Below, piece by piece: positions 45,040 through 57,844 of a DNA stretch of 64,000 bases. The notes below the pieces were generated by a model that saw only the letters and a list, made by a program, of their open reading frames with translations, was not told where the DNA came from and did no database searches. This DNA comes from Sinohyriopsis cumingii (taxonomy: Eukaryota; Mollusca; Bivalvia; Unionida; Unionidae): assembly GCA_028554795.2 (NCBI GenBank), contig CM068835.1:55082219-55146218 (forward strand), in the 5' to 3' direction. The translations under genes and the position numbers were made by a program. Position 1 is the first letter of the stretch, and every line of letters starts with the position of its first letter.

Positions 45040-46790
45040 AGTGTATATTTGTAAGTAAGCAGATGTGCACATAATTGAGAATATCAAGTCTCGTTTCCAA
45101 TATATCCTCCTAGAAGGGACACAACGGGAGGTACAGCTATTAATAGAAAGCAAACGTAAGTGGTATATTACATTTTGTCATGTATGTTCTCTTTCAACGA
45201 ATGGTATATGAAGGTGACAAAAACATTCATCATTTGGACAAGAACAAAATACGGTGGATTAGAATGGCAAACAGACACACCAATAGTTGAATAAAAATGG
45301 GTCGAACGTTCGGACGCATGAAGAGATGACCTGAAAAGGACTGATAAACAAATAACAAATAGCCGGTTGGTCGATTGGCGAAGGGATGGCTGAAGAAACT
45401 GATGGACAAAAGTAAAGGATGGAAAGATACGAAGAGGTTTGCGTGATCATATACATGGATGGACCCATGCATGAACACACAAATGATGAGACTGAGAGAG
45501 AAAAACGGACCAAGAAAGTACAAACAAGTAAGTTTTGGACGGACACAGACAAATATTTAATGAATAACTGGACTAAATCTCGAGCGTAATTCCCAATAAT
45601 TGTATAGTATTCGTTTGACAAGTGAGGTTCTAATTAAAATGTGTATTGATAATAAACTCTAGGTCTTAGGCTGTGTAATACAAAGAAGTAAAACGAACAA
45701 CTGAAGTAAAATTAAGAAGAAATTTATTTATTTACAATACAAAATGAAGATTCAAGAGACACATTATAGTGAATTAAATCCCATATAATCTTAAATGTCC
45801 TATCACAAATCCAAACGTTCTGACTGAATTCCAATAGTCATGAATGTCCTGATGTAACACAATGATGCAATCGAGAAAGCATTTAAATGATTTCCCAATG
45901 ATCAAAGAGCAGTGTATAAAAGTTCATAATTCAATGAACACTGCAGAGTTCTACTAAAAGTTTAAAATATATAGTTATTCAGGCATTATATCCGATGCCA
46001 ATAACACAACTGCAAACCCTGTCATCGATTCCCACAATCAATATAGAAAAAAATGAATTATTTTTGTATCGAGTCCATATTTATACACATTTGCACGTGA
46101 ACTTAAAGGTAATAAATAGGATTAGACTTCCAAGAAAAAGAACCTCTAGCATAACTGTAAACAAGATTGATCTTGAAGTCTTGCTATCTGGAAATTAAAG
46201 TACACCTGCAAATCATAGACTAAAGCTATTTGTGTGAACAATATGTGTAAACAATCTGTTCGCAATTTACAATTATGGAAACAAGTTAAACTCACATTAT
46301 AAACTGTATATACATAGCAAAAAACTCGATATATGGAATAGTGTATAACCAATTCTCCGCCCTTCGTTCGTTTCTGAATATGGGAAGACCAATATTCTTT
46401 AAGATTTCTTTATCAAGCAGTTGTATGAATACATCATACCAAAAATGTAATATTAACCAAGTTTTATCTACCTTTGTCATTTAAATACCCATTATTTCTC
46501 CACTTCGCCCATCCCTTCTGTATCACTCCTCGCCCTCTTCCCCATCGGTCGTTTCATATTGAAACAATACGAGGTTTGAAGTATGGACATAGTCGTTACG
46601 AACATCTTACTTATTGTTTCTTTTGTGGAGTGGAGGGGTCAACAGCGACCAATACGATCGGAGTATGCTTTAACGCAATACACGTGATCATTATTGACAC
46701 TTCAGTACAGTAAATCATACTACTAATGTACAAGGGCGATATGCAGACATATTAGGTTAAAGTGCATATAGAATGAGCAGACAAATAGCC
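45040..46790. other. Gene-free AT-rich stretch
   Basis: No supported exon, RNA gene or transposon domain. The segment 45700-45960 resembles a reversed transposon 3' end in composition (TTTATTTACAATACAAAATG) but carries no diagnostic motif. Confidence 0.4.
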
Positions 46791-46799
46791 TTCACGTAC

Positions 46800-48220
46800 A
46801 CTATATTGTGAAGTAAAGGAGAGAGGCACCATTGACGTGATCTTTGCGGTCAGGCAGTTGCAAGAAATATATATTGAACGCAATGTCCAGCTATACACCA
46901 CCTTCGTGGACCTGACTAAGGCATTTGAGACTGTCAGCCGGGAAGGGCTTTGGAAGATCATGGCCAAATTTGGACGTCCAGAAGTCTTCATTGATATGGT
47001 GAGACAGTTTCATGATGGCATGCTTGCCAGAGTTCAGGACCAGGATAAATATACCAAACCCTTTGCATTTACGAATGGTGTGAAACAAGGATGTGTCTTA
47101 GTCCCCACTCTCTCCAGCCTCATGTTCTCCGCATGTTGATGGATGCTTTCAAGGACACCGATGCTGGAGTAGGTCTCCATTACCGTATGGATTGGAAGTT
47201 CAACTTGAGGAGGCTCCAAGCCAAAACCAAAGTCCAAGTTGAAAAAATTCGCAACCTGCTGTTTGAAGATGACTGTGCCCTCAACTCCAGCACGGAGACA
47301 GGCATGCAACGGAGCATGGATCTTTTTTCCACACCGTGCTTCAACTTCGGACTCACCATCTCTACCAGCAAGACCGAGGTTCTGCATCAGCTAGCTCCTG
47401 GAGAAGATTACCTGGAACCATCCATCACTGTCAATGGCCATAAGCTCACAAATGCAGACATGTTCACCTACCTCGGCAGCACCCTCTCACAAGCATTTCA
47501 CATAGACGATGTGGTCAACACTAGGACTTCCGACGCCAGCATAGCATTTGGTAGACTCCGCACAAATGTCTGGGACAGGAGAACATCACACTTGCCATCA
47601 AATCAAAGTATAAACAGCGGCTGTTCTCCCCACCCTCTATGCTTGCGAGACATGGATTGTGTATAGCCGCCATGTTAAAAAACTGATCAACTTCCATATA
47701 AGCTCCCAGAGGAAATTACTGAAAATCAAATGGCAGGACAAAGTACCAAACACAGAGGTGCTCACTAAGGCCGGCATGACAAGCATCCACACCATGCTGT
47801 GCAAGGCGCAACTCTGATGGGATGGCCAAGTTGCCCAGATGCCGGTAGAACGCCTACCTAAGAAGGTCTTTTATGGAGAGCCACAACAAGGAAAAAGATA
47901 TCACGGTGGTCAAAAAGGAGGTACAAGGACACCTTCAAGGCTTCGCTGAAGAACATAGGCATTGATCCTGATAGCTAGGAGTGTGTCGCTGCTAACTGAT
48001 CTGTTTGGCGCAGTAAAGTCAACGCTGGTGCGGAAGCCTTTGAGCAGAAGCGACTGGTGGACGCAGCTGAAAAGCGTGATCTGCGCAAATCCAGGAACAG
48101 CAGTTCCGCAACTCACGGCTAGCAACTGCACATCCATGTCCCCACTGCAACAGACTCTTCCGGGCCCGGATCGGACTGATCAGCCATCTATGGACCCCCC
48201 ACCCCCAGTGAATTGATGAC
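46800..48220 (+). mobile_element. Decayed LINE reverse transcriptase with C-terminal zinc finger
   Basis: RT blocks: TIDVIFAVRQLQE near 46831, YTTFVDLTKAFETVSREGLW near 46891 (first catalytic Asp kept), FTNGVKQGCVLVPTL near 47071, then after a frameshift FNLRRLQAKTKVQVE, catalytic LFEDDCALNSS near 47262 (FADD to FEDD), FGLTISTSKTEVLHQLAPG and FTYLGSTLSQAF. After further shifts: HVKKLINFHISSQRKLLKIK near 47675, KWQDKVPNTEVLTKAGM, and a terminal CPHCNRLFRARIGLISHL near 48139-48192, the C2H2-like finger of this family. Same family as 11818-12940. At least three frame breaks. Confidence 0.87.
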
Positions 48221-48224
48221 ATTG

Positions 48225-49555
48225 AATGGTCCGTATCTTCATCGATGGACAAACATCATCATTATTATGTATTTCTGATTCTCTTTATCTCTACGTGACC
48301 TGAATATCTTAAGAGTTTATTGTTACATGTGACCTATACATTGAGCCTTACGTATGTGATGACAGTTATTAATACTAATTTTGGTAAAAAGATTTAAATG
48401 ACGCCTTTGGCTTAATTTCCAGGTGCCTGATGGGGTTTGGTAGTTTCTGGAAGAATTCAGTAACTTTCCAAAGGTTCGGCTTAGTCAAATGAATAGGCAA
48501 ATTGTTGTTCCTGTTGTAATTCTGCATACGTGCTTTTCGTTGTTATTAGATATTATTTGAGAGGAAACATCATTTTTTTGGACTGTTCAATAGCAAAAGA
48601 AAATGCTAATTAATTGGACTATAACATTATTCTAGAACTGTCACAAATTATTCGAAGGAATTCTAGGCAACTCCATCTCGATAACATCACTGTTCCTGGA
48701 GGACCAGTACATTTATTAGGAACTTTTCATTCATTTAGGACGAGGATATATTTTTATAAGGAAGAGGTGGGATTCATTTCATAATAGTGTAAGTTCCTAA
48801 CACATTTTAATTTTTAACTTTGATAATTAAATTGTTTGTTTAGTTTTAAAAACTTGTTGCGTTTGCTTTTTTATGTTACTGAGTTTGTGACCATAGAGGA
48901 GAAACAAACAGTAGACATAACATAATCAGTACAAATACAAATTAGTTATACTAGTGGTATAGCAGATGGAATCGGGAATGGTAGAGATATTTTCTGATTG
49001 AGAGTTTGGCCATGCATGCTAATAGAGCATTTACAACAAACCAAAATTACATTTAACTTGATTGCAACTCTGGTCTAACAGTAGGTATAAAATACATTCA
49101 GTTCAGCTATATTTTTTTGTAACCTCGCTGTATATTGTTTTCATACTTTCATGCAGACCACAAATCTGTCATTTAAGTGAATGAAAGGACGTCTGAGGGA
49201 CTCGCACTACCATTTCATCAAATATTGGAAATATGTCAGTCTAAATGAATAGACTGTTCAACATCTCGTTCTTTTGAAATATTTCGCATTTCAACCGACG
49301 TCCATAGTACGTGATCAGATTATCAATGCAACTTAGGTGTTATTTGATAACAGACATTGAAAGGTAATTCAGTGCTTTTTAAGATGATGTTTGTACTCAT
49401 GTGGTAATTGACCATGTTTGATAAGCTCTTATTTTCAAACGAAAAGGCACATCTATGTTTGTATGAAATCTTGCCCTCCTCGAAGGTTGGATCAAACGAT
49501 TGATAACAGTTGTTTTGAAGGAAAAGATACACATTTAATACTTAAATCTTGTAAT
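48225..49555. other. Gene-free AT-rich stretch
   Basis: Nothing recognisable between two LINE remnants. A 69-codon frame at 49418-49627 overlaps the start of the next remnant but has no supported product. Confidence 0.4.
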
Positions 49556-49559
49556 GTGG

Positions 49560-50660
49560 GTCTATATAAAAACCTCGTCATGGGCACTTACAGTAACAAA
49601 ATGCGCGCAGACTATAACTCAGTTTAAGTATGCCATCAGACAATGTAAAAATAAATAATTCAAACATATAACGGACACGCTTGCAAATAAATGTGAAACT
49701 TTAGATCAAAGTGAATTATGGAAACAATTTAAATAAAATATTACTACAAGTTCAAATAGGCTACCAATTTACATTGCTCCAAGCACTGTCACACTAGCAT
49801 GGAACATATGGAAAAATTATTTCAAAGTTTTAATCAATTGTGTTTAAAATGATTGGGACAAGGAGTATGTTCTTTCAAAGCGCAAGGTCCTTTCTAGTTT
49901 TAAAGAACTAATCTCATTAGCTTAGATCCAAATAGCTAAACAAAATAAGGATACATTTCCAGGATCAAATCTTTTTGTGTTGAACATTTAAATTTTCAGA
50001 TAGCAGACTTCATATTCTTGTCATGATTTAATTTAATTGTATGGTTGTATATAACGTTTTTATAGATGATTTCACATATGTTACAATTGTCACTCTACTG
50101 AGAAATAAAAATGTTAGCTTGGCAGACAAAAGTAATAACATACTAATTGTTTCAAAAATATTTGAATGCATTGTACTAAAACAATATGAACTGACACTCT
50201 TTGATAATCAGTCAGTCTTAGAAAACAACGTTTCTACTGGCATATGCCTCTATGCCTTTGAGGAAACTGTCAGCTATTGTGTAGAAGATGGTATGCCCTA
50301 TGTTTTCATATCAGTTAGACGCCAGTAAGGCATTTGAAAGAGCAATAATTGGGCACTTGTTATAAAAGTGATTGCTATTTAAATACCTGTCTAAATAGAT
50401 GATATTCTATTTAATCGATATGCCGATCAGTTTTACGTTGTGTTTTGACGAAGTGCAGTATCCGGTTCCTTCAATTTAACAAATCGGGTTAGACACAGGG
50501 GTGTTTTGTCGCCTTTACTAATTAATATATAGATATATGAATTAAATCGTAAGCTGGCTCAGTGTCCAGTGAGGATACATTTCACACAATATGTGTTATT
50601 TCTGAACGATTTTATGTTTACTGATGATATGTCATTGGTAAGTCCTTCTATCGAACGTTT
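49560..50660 (+). mobile_element. Decayed LINE reverse transcriptase
   Basis: Linker block YAIRQCKNK and DTLANKCETLDQSELWKQFK near 49625-49730. The RT open frame 50041-50328 contains NILIVSKIFECIVLKQYE, STGICLYAFEETVSYC and MPYVFISVRRQ. Further right, VRHRGVLSPLLINI near 50490 and a catalytic-motif remnant FMFTDDMSLVSPS near 50608-50650 (YADDMCLLSPS type). Stops and frameshifts separate the pieces. A SINE lies immediately downstream. Confidence 0.8.
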
Positions 50661-50689
50661 CACGTAACTGTTATAGATATAAGAATATG

Positions 50690-50930
50690 TCTGGGAGATC
50701 GCGGGTTTGAACCACGACAGAGTCATGCCAACAATGGTACTAGCAGCTGGCTCGCTTGGCGCTCAGCATTAAGAATGTTAGTGGTAGAAATAGTTGGCCT
50801 GGTGTCAGAATAATGTAAATGGGCGGGACCTTATTCCACATGTCTGCGGCATGATGTTTCAGCGCTAGACATCACTATAAACTGCCAAAGCGATAAGACT
50901 GAAAAATTATCAAAGTTATGCTAAAAATCC
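50690..50930 (+). mobile_element. tRNA-derived SINE
   Basis: B-box-like GATCGCGGGTTTGAACC at about 50698, then CTCAGCATTAAGAATGTTAG, GGGCGGGACC, CATGTCTGCGGCATGATG, GACATCACTATAAACTGCCA and an AT-rich tail. It parallels the reverse complement of 23705-23985 along its length. Located between two LINE remnants. Confidence 0.8.
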
Positions 50931-51109
50931 AAACCTCTCTCACATACATATGTGAATATTACTCATTTGAGAACAATATCATCTATAATACACAAAAATT
51001 GGTGTGCATGATCTTTCAGTCAACGTATTCAAATTACCATATTTTCCGTCTGTTATTCCTAACGTCCATGATCTTATATATGTCAACAGTTATACGTATT
51101 AGAACCAAG

Positions 51110-52783
51110 AGTCAGAACCATTCAAGACAAAAATGGAAAATGCCTCACAGAAGCGAATGACATCGCAGAAAGATGTGATGTGTATTGCAAAGAACTCTAC
51201 AACCATCAGTCCACAGGAGACCCATAGGTGCTTGAAGTTGTAAAGTCCTCAAATGATGATGACTTCCCCAATCTCAAACAAGAGCTGGAGTCTGAAATAA
51301 GATCACTGAAGAATGGGAAGGCAGCTGGAGTTGACAACAATCCAGCTGAACTTATCAAGAATGGGCAGGAGGATCAGTGATAGCGCTACTAACAATAATC
51401 TGCAACAAGATCTGGCAGACAGTGGACCCAGTCACTGATTATAACACTCCACGAAAAGGCAATCTCCAGCTGTGCCAAAATTACAAAACTTTCGTTTGAT
51501 CAGCCATGCTAGTAAGGTGATGAAGGGGATCATCTTGAACAGACTGAGACCAGAAGCAGAAGAAATAATCGCTGAAGAATAGGTCGGATTCCGGAGTGGA
51601 GGAAGCACAGCATAGCAAATATTCAATCTCAGAGTTCTGTGTGAAAAGTACTCGCAACATCAACAAGGCGTCTATAATGCATTCATAGATTTTAAAAAGG
51701 CCTTTGACAGAGTGTGGCATGAGGCACTGTGGCCATAATGAAGAAGTACGACATGGGTCAAAAGTTGAACAAAACCATCAAGCCACTGTACGCCAAGGCT
51801 ACCACTGCAGTAATTGCCCAAGGGTCTGTGGGGGACTGGTTCCAGACAACAGTCAGAGTACGTCAAGATTGTCTCCTGTCAACATCTACTTAGAGCGCAT
51901 AATGAGTGAAGCCCTGGAAAACCACTGTGGGACGGTCAGCATTGGAGGGCGTAACATCACCAACCTCCGCTTTGCAGACGACATTGATGGGCTGGCAGGC
52001 AGTGAAGACGAGCTTGCTACCTTAGTGAAGAACCTGGATGAAACATCTTCCAGATTTGACTTGGAGTTAAGCGTTGAGAAGACAAAGCTGATGACAAATA
52101 GTGGCAAACAAATCTCAGCCAAGATTAAAGTCAGAGGACAGGAACTAGAAACAGTGAGCCAGTTCAAATATCTTGGTTCCTTAATAACCGAATGATGGAT
52201 CAAGAAATATTGTCAAGAGCAGCACAAACAACGGCAGCTATGTCTAAGCTAAGACCCATCTGGATAAACAAGAATATCTGTCTGAGAACTAAAATCAGAC
52301 TATTGCGAGCACTAGTCATCTCAATCATTTTGTTTTCATGTGAGGCCTGGACTCTGATAGCAGAATTACAACGAAGAATACATTCAGTTGAACTTATATG
52401 CTACAGAACCATCATTGGCATCTCTTACATGGACCACATCACAAATGAAGACGTGCGTAACACCATCAGGCGCAAAGTAGACCAATATGACGACCTCTTC
52501 ACCAGCGTCAAAAGGAGAAAGCTGAAATGGTATGGCCATGTCACTAGAACCAACAATATATCCACAACAGTAATGCAGGGTAGCGTCCAGGGTGGCAGAA
52601 AGAGAGGTAGACAGAGAAAAAAGGGGACTGACAACATCACAGAATGGACCAGGAAATGTTTAGCGGAGACACAGGCATTGGCACATGATCGAGACAAGTG
52701 GATCGAACTGGTCAGATGTTCAGCAGCAAAGCGCCTCGACGACCACACTAGTTCAATAGACTGATGATGATGATGATGATGAT
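51110..52783 (+). mobile_element. LINE reverse transcriptase, 5' truncated, with (TGA)n tail
   Basis: Frames in order: DKNGKCLTEANDIAERCDVY near 51127, ELESEIRSLKNGKAAGVDN near 51282, EEQVGF/FRSGG region near 51580, FIDFKKAFDRVWHEALW near 51683 (first Asp), frame 51704-52195 with ITNLRFADDIDGLAGSEDE (catalytic FADD intact), LELSVEKTKLMTNSGKQ and FKYLGSLITE. A TGA is then crossed into 52192-52764 with LRALVISIILFSCEAWTL, KLKWYGHVTR and GGRKRGRQRKKGTDNITEW. It ends in (TGA/TGATGA)n at about 52763-52783, a simple-repeat tail as in several LINE clades. The best preserved LINE here, but it has stops near 51234, 51380 and 52192 and lacks the endonuclease. Confidence 0.88.
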
Positions 52784-53689
52784 ACGTATTTTGGGTCATT
52801 GCTTATAATCCAATCAATCAGGTGATACAAATATTGTTATTGATAATTATAATAGTCTTGGTTTTCTATCAAACTTTCCAAGATGGAACCATACCTTTTG
52901 CAAACTATAATGCATTCATTTTGAAGAATTAATGAGAAGTATGTGCTTTCAATAATGACGCAGTTTTATAATAGTAAGAATCATATATTTAAATCATTGT
53001 GGAATTTGTTTAAATTCTCAGATTATAGATAGAAAGATCCAAATACTCTTTAAATGATTCACATTATTTTATTCTTAACAATGCCAGACATATTTTATAG
53101 TTTTAGAAGTTGTTACTATTTGTACATGAATTTGTATGTATTAAATGCTTAATTTAAAGGCACTGATAACGGAGTGTGAAATAAAGAATTTTATTTTTAT
53201 GACCAGTTCAAAAGGTTTATCAGTACGTTTTCTGGTGGAATTAGCTTAATAATTCTGGACATACGAATGTTTCTGCAGTCTTTAGTATAGACGAATGTGT
53301 TTTTTATTTTTAATTTCACTTGCAATTAAAAGTGTATGCTGGGTTTGTTTCGAAAGTGAAAAGCTGGATAGATACGTTTATCAAAGTTACATTTATCCGT
53401 TAATTAGTTTCGTATATATCCAGATGAAGGAGAGTAAGCACTGGTGCCAACTCAAAGACAGTTTCTGGAGTAAATTTTGGTGTATATTATCAGACCAAAA
53501 TTTTGATGGGTGTAACCCAAGTAGCAATATTAGAACTCCTAAACACGTTACTAGTATATTAATAATTTTTGTGTAATTTAATTTCTTCTAATTTAGCTCT
53601 CGATTTATTTCCATAATGGTTTAGAAAATGATGCTATGTTTCCAATCATATTATTTACGTAATTGATGTGGGGATCTTTGACATTTTAT

Positions 53690-54300
53690 TTTATTTCAGT
53701 TTTTAACTGTTTCCACTTTGCTAATTTATTTCACTGCCAGTACGTTTTGTTTTAGTATGAAACTTCTTTCTTATTCGAACTAGTTTTCTAATGATGTCTG
53801 TAATCCATGGCATCCAAACAACCGGTAGAGTCAATCTTGAAGGAAAATGTTTGCAGCTTTCTAATTTAGAAATCAGAAAGGATTTTATAAGTTTGAAATT
53901 CATCATTATTCCTCTTATTTTCCAGTCTATATAAATATTGGAATTTCACAAAGGCCATAGCTTCAAATCTCAATGCATCAGATGTATGTGCTAAAGAAAT
54001 ACAACTGTTGCTGACCTTGTCGTTTTTTTATAATACATGCTTTTGCATAGATATAGTAGAGGCTAAATCCTCATGATCACTAAACCGATCAGGGGATTGA
54101 ATGCACGAGACTTTACGTGGCATCGAGTTAAGGAACTAGTTCGGTCTAATATATTGTAGTCACGCTTTGTAAAAGTTAATTTTTTTGTTAGGTCTAATAT
54201 GTTTTATCACGAGTTCGAAAGCCGATTATTTGTTCCATGCCATAGTCATTCATAATATCAATAAGTAGCTGGTCCTCTGAGATACTGTCCGTATTTACTA
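53690..54300 (-). mobile_element. LINE remnant: end of endonuclease and linker to RT
   Basis: Minus strand: EDQLLIDIMNDYGMEQIIGF near 54280-54210, a broken NILDLT-like block, RFSDHEDLAST near 54085 (SDHD motif of the AP-endonuclease, with Glu after His), then LDAMDYRHH and the open frame 53906-53721 ending MPWITDIIRKLVRIRKKFHT, which is the PWI/T..IR...R.K linker found before RT in CR1/Jockey-like elements. No RT core follows. Dead fragment. Confidence 0.7.
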
Positions 54301-54559
54301 GCTGCATGTTATATTTCTCCAATTCATGTTGTTATAATTAATATCACCAACATGTATATTGGCTTTTTTCCTTTCTTTTCAGATTGTTTCAGGCTGTTTC
54401 TTCGCAAGCTGCTCTTGCAACTAGAGCATATCGTCACTATGGCAGCGTGGCACTCTGTGAAAACTACCTGTATAGTGGGATTATCCATTATCAACAATTT
54501 TGATCCCTGCCGATTAAAATTCCATAGGAAGATGTATGAATGTCACTCAGCTTCATTAC

Positions 54560-56280
54560 ACAAAATAAACACAAAAGAGCAATATACACATGTTAGTGCA
54601 TCTGCACTTATCCAATCGTTCCCCTGATGTGCATAATGTCAATCTTGTATTCTTGCATCATTAAACTCGACGTCATCAATCTCTGATTTTTATTTCTTCA
54701 TTTAGTTACTGAAAGTATGGGGATTGTAATCACATAATAAAACATCGGAGTAAGAACTGAAATATTATAGTTTTAAAAATGTTGGAAGGTCAATATCAAA
54801 ACGAAACAATCCTTTCCATTTTGTGGAATAATTTCGTGTGCTTGTTTAGTTTAAAAGAAAACTAGCAAACGGTGTGATCTGCACAACTTTTTATTATTTA
54901 ATGAACACTCCACTAAACTCTACGTCACAAGCATCGACATTTCATAAATAGCTGATGACCTTAACTTCGGGAATAAATTGACCTTATTCCACAATATATC
55001 CAAAATTCTGACAGAAGTATAGCGAAACTAACCTTTACGTAAATTAAACGCCAGATGAGTCAATTGAAAAATTTCCGAATCGTTTCTAAGTAATCACTTC
55101 AGGTGTCATTGTAGATGATGACATCATTGATGTACGCGTCCGAAGTATCTAGACCAGATGTTTACACGTTCATGAAGCACTGGAATATTGCATAAGTACT
55201 TTTTGTTCATAATATCATCAGTTTCTACTCATAAAGTCCCTCTGGATTAAGACAGTTCGTTTAACTAAAGTCATTACAATCAAATTCCATCATTTATATC
55301 TTCACTGTTTCGGATAGACAACTGAATAGAATGAATAATGAACAGTGCTATTTCTGTCAAAATTATCCTTTAACATATTAAATGACGAAGATGTTTTTGA
55401 TTGCGTCTCACGGGAGAGGTAATGATATAATTTAAGTCATTTACGTTCTCTTTAAATATATAAGGATGATAAACATTATCGCGAGGAAAAATTGAAGATT
55501 TGAGGCATGCGTAAGACAGCCAGAACATTATCACTAGGCTTGATTTAGAAGAAGTTTGTTATTTGTTACTTAGTTCAGTGGACATTGGACAGCATGTCCC
55601 AAAACCAGTTCAAACGGACTAAATCTTAATAATTTTTAAACTGATTCCCTACTACCAAAGAACAACAAATGAGCACCTTAATCCAAATCCTTTCTTGTAT
55701 CAAAGCAATATTGACCGAAGCATGTTCTCCAAGATTTGATGAAAAGTTTCCTACGCCCATTGACTTCCTGGATCTAGGCAGAAGAGTTAAGCTGTTGGAT
55801 GCCTAATGCATACATAACTTGCTCGTAAATTTCATTCATGAAACATGGCTCTTGATCAGATTGAACATAATTGGAAAGACCAACTAGTGTAAAAACTTTA
55901 TCAAAGCTTTTAAAAGAGTTTCAGTTGTAAAATTTCTCAAACGAATTGCTTCTATAAATCTTGTCCCCATTTTCTCATAAGGACCCCATGTTTTACAAAT
56001 TAAGAAACTGGGACGAATGACTTCAGTTTCACTAACAGCACTCTTAAACAAACACGAGATCTCAGATCTTATTCCTTTTTTGACAACAAGCGATCATCGT
56101 TTGTCACTCTGACTAGAAAGGGTAGAATACAGTACATGTCAAAAAGAGTAATTCGAGCCGAAAAAGAATAATCCAAATATAACATGTTACAAATTCAGTG
56201 AACATATGTACAAATTATTTATTTACCCATTTGGTCTTTTAATCTTATTTACTTCTTCAAGTTTTCACATGTTGAATTTT
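54560..56280. other. Gene-free AT-rich stretch
   Basis: No exon or transposon domain that I can name. Composition resembles the other intergenic stretches. Confidence 0.4.
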
Positions 56281-56286
56281 TAGCTT

Positions 56287-57840
56287 TCAAAGTAACGGAC
56301 TCTCTTTTTGCATTTCAAATACACGTTGCTCCAGCTGAAACTGGAATGTTTCGCACACTGGTAGAGCACTAAGTAGTGGCTTACTGAGCCTGGACCTGAA
56401 TTCAGTTTTATTTTTGTTAACAATGCTGAATAATTTCTCACAGTCAGGATTAAAATGGTGAAGAACCAATATTCCTTTCATAAACCCGACAGAAGAGGAC
56501 ATTTGAATTTTCTAGTGATTGGTCTTTTAGCTCTGCAGACTCACTTTCAGTTCGAGAGAAACCTTGTAGGGTTTTCCAAAGCTCAAATAGACGTATAATA
56601 CATTTGCCAAGGGAGAGCCATCTTTATCTACCATAACGTTATAGTCTTCAAGGTCAAACTCATCTTACAACAGCTTTATAGCTGATTTCCTTTTGCTACA
56701 TTTCTCAAATAATAGCAGATGTCAATTAGCAAATGACCAATATCTACTTTTAATTAAACAACAGCCTTTCAAACAGCAAGGTGTATCAAATGTCAGGGAT
56801 AGCCTGTATTGTACACTGATGGAGACATTTTCAAAATATAGGATGCATCTCTTTTACGAATTTCAGTCATCACTGACGAATTATTAGCTGAAAACCGCAT
56901 ACATTTCTGCCAACCTATCTCGTGTTTCCTCAAAGCATTATCATGCAAATCAAAAATGTTTTATCCAGTAGAATCTACTGTTAATTCCTGAAATGAAAGA
57001 AAAACACTCATGTCTTTTCCCTTTTCGTTGTCAAAGTATCTGGGTGCAAGGGTTTGTCGTCATAATCACTACTCCCATCTGTGGCAATACTAAACGGCCC
57101 CAGGTTCATGGCTTCTGCTATTTTAAATGAAGTATCTTCAGCTAAACAACGAACAATGTCAGATGTTTTCGTTCTTGCACATGCAAATTTGTATGCAGTT
57201 TTGGAACCAGGAAACATCTGTTTGAATAAAGGACCAACGTGATCTGCTACCGGTAGGAGTAGTCCGCGTTCTAGTAAGAATTCGGCAAATAACACATATG
57301 CATTAACGACATTCATGTCCACACTTGCGTTCTGCTGTAGAATAGAAGTTACATTAGTATTGTATTTAGGAAGACGAGTTAATAAAATGGGTTTCTTAAT
57401 TTTTATGTGTTTTCCCCATATCAAATTCATCACAATGATTACTATTAAAATCCATTCCACACATTCTGCAATGGGCGTGATACTGCCCTAGAATGAAAAG
57501 CTGTTTTATGTCATTTATGTAGTCATCACTGAATCTTTGAAGGATTCGGTGTTTTTTGTTGTTGTCTTTTTGTGATCTACCTGTGAAATTGTTTGAAAAA
57601 CATTTTTTGCTCTACTAGAATCAATTTTGCGACTATAAAAGGGCCAATTATTAATATTCTTTCCACACAGACTACAAATGGTGTAATGCCACCCTAGAAC
57701 GGAAAGTTGTCTTATGTCATTTATGCATACACCTTTAGAGGATTCTGATCCATCTGCAAATTATTTGAAAAATACAATTTTTTTCTAACATCTCGTAAAC
57801 TAGAATAAATTTTACCTCAAGACTTTTAGTGCCAAAATAC
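56287..57840 (-). mobile_element. hAT-family transposase remnant (ZBED/DUF4371-like)
   Basis: The minus-strand frame 57460-57008 reads ASVDMNVVNAYVLFAEFLLE, VADHVGPLFKQMFPGSKTAY, ARTKTSDIVRCLAEDTSFK, then MNLGPFSIATDGSSDYDDK, the hAT block with the first catalytic Asp. A separate frame 56502-56287 has FNPDCEKLFSIVNKNKTEFR and SRLSKPLLSALPVCE, the C-terminal hAT dimerisation region. The middle of the transposase is missing or unreadable (57000 to 56500). Upstream, Cys pairs (HCRMCGMDF and ICSLCG) look like a BED-type finger, duplicated. No terminal inverted repeats identified. Confidence 0.82.
57457..57840 (-). repeat. About 200-bp tandem duplication at the start of the hAT element
   Basis: Segment from 57457 (CACATTCTGCAATGGGCG, then CATTTATGTAGT) is repeated from about 57661 (CACAGACTACAAATGG, then CATTTATGCATA) with a roughly 204-base period. 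Identity is moderate, so the duplication is old. Each copy codes a CxxC pair on the minus strand (HCRMCG and ICSLCG). Confidence 0.75.
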
Positions 57841-57844
57841 ATAA

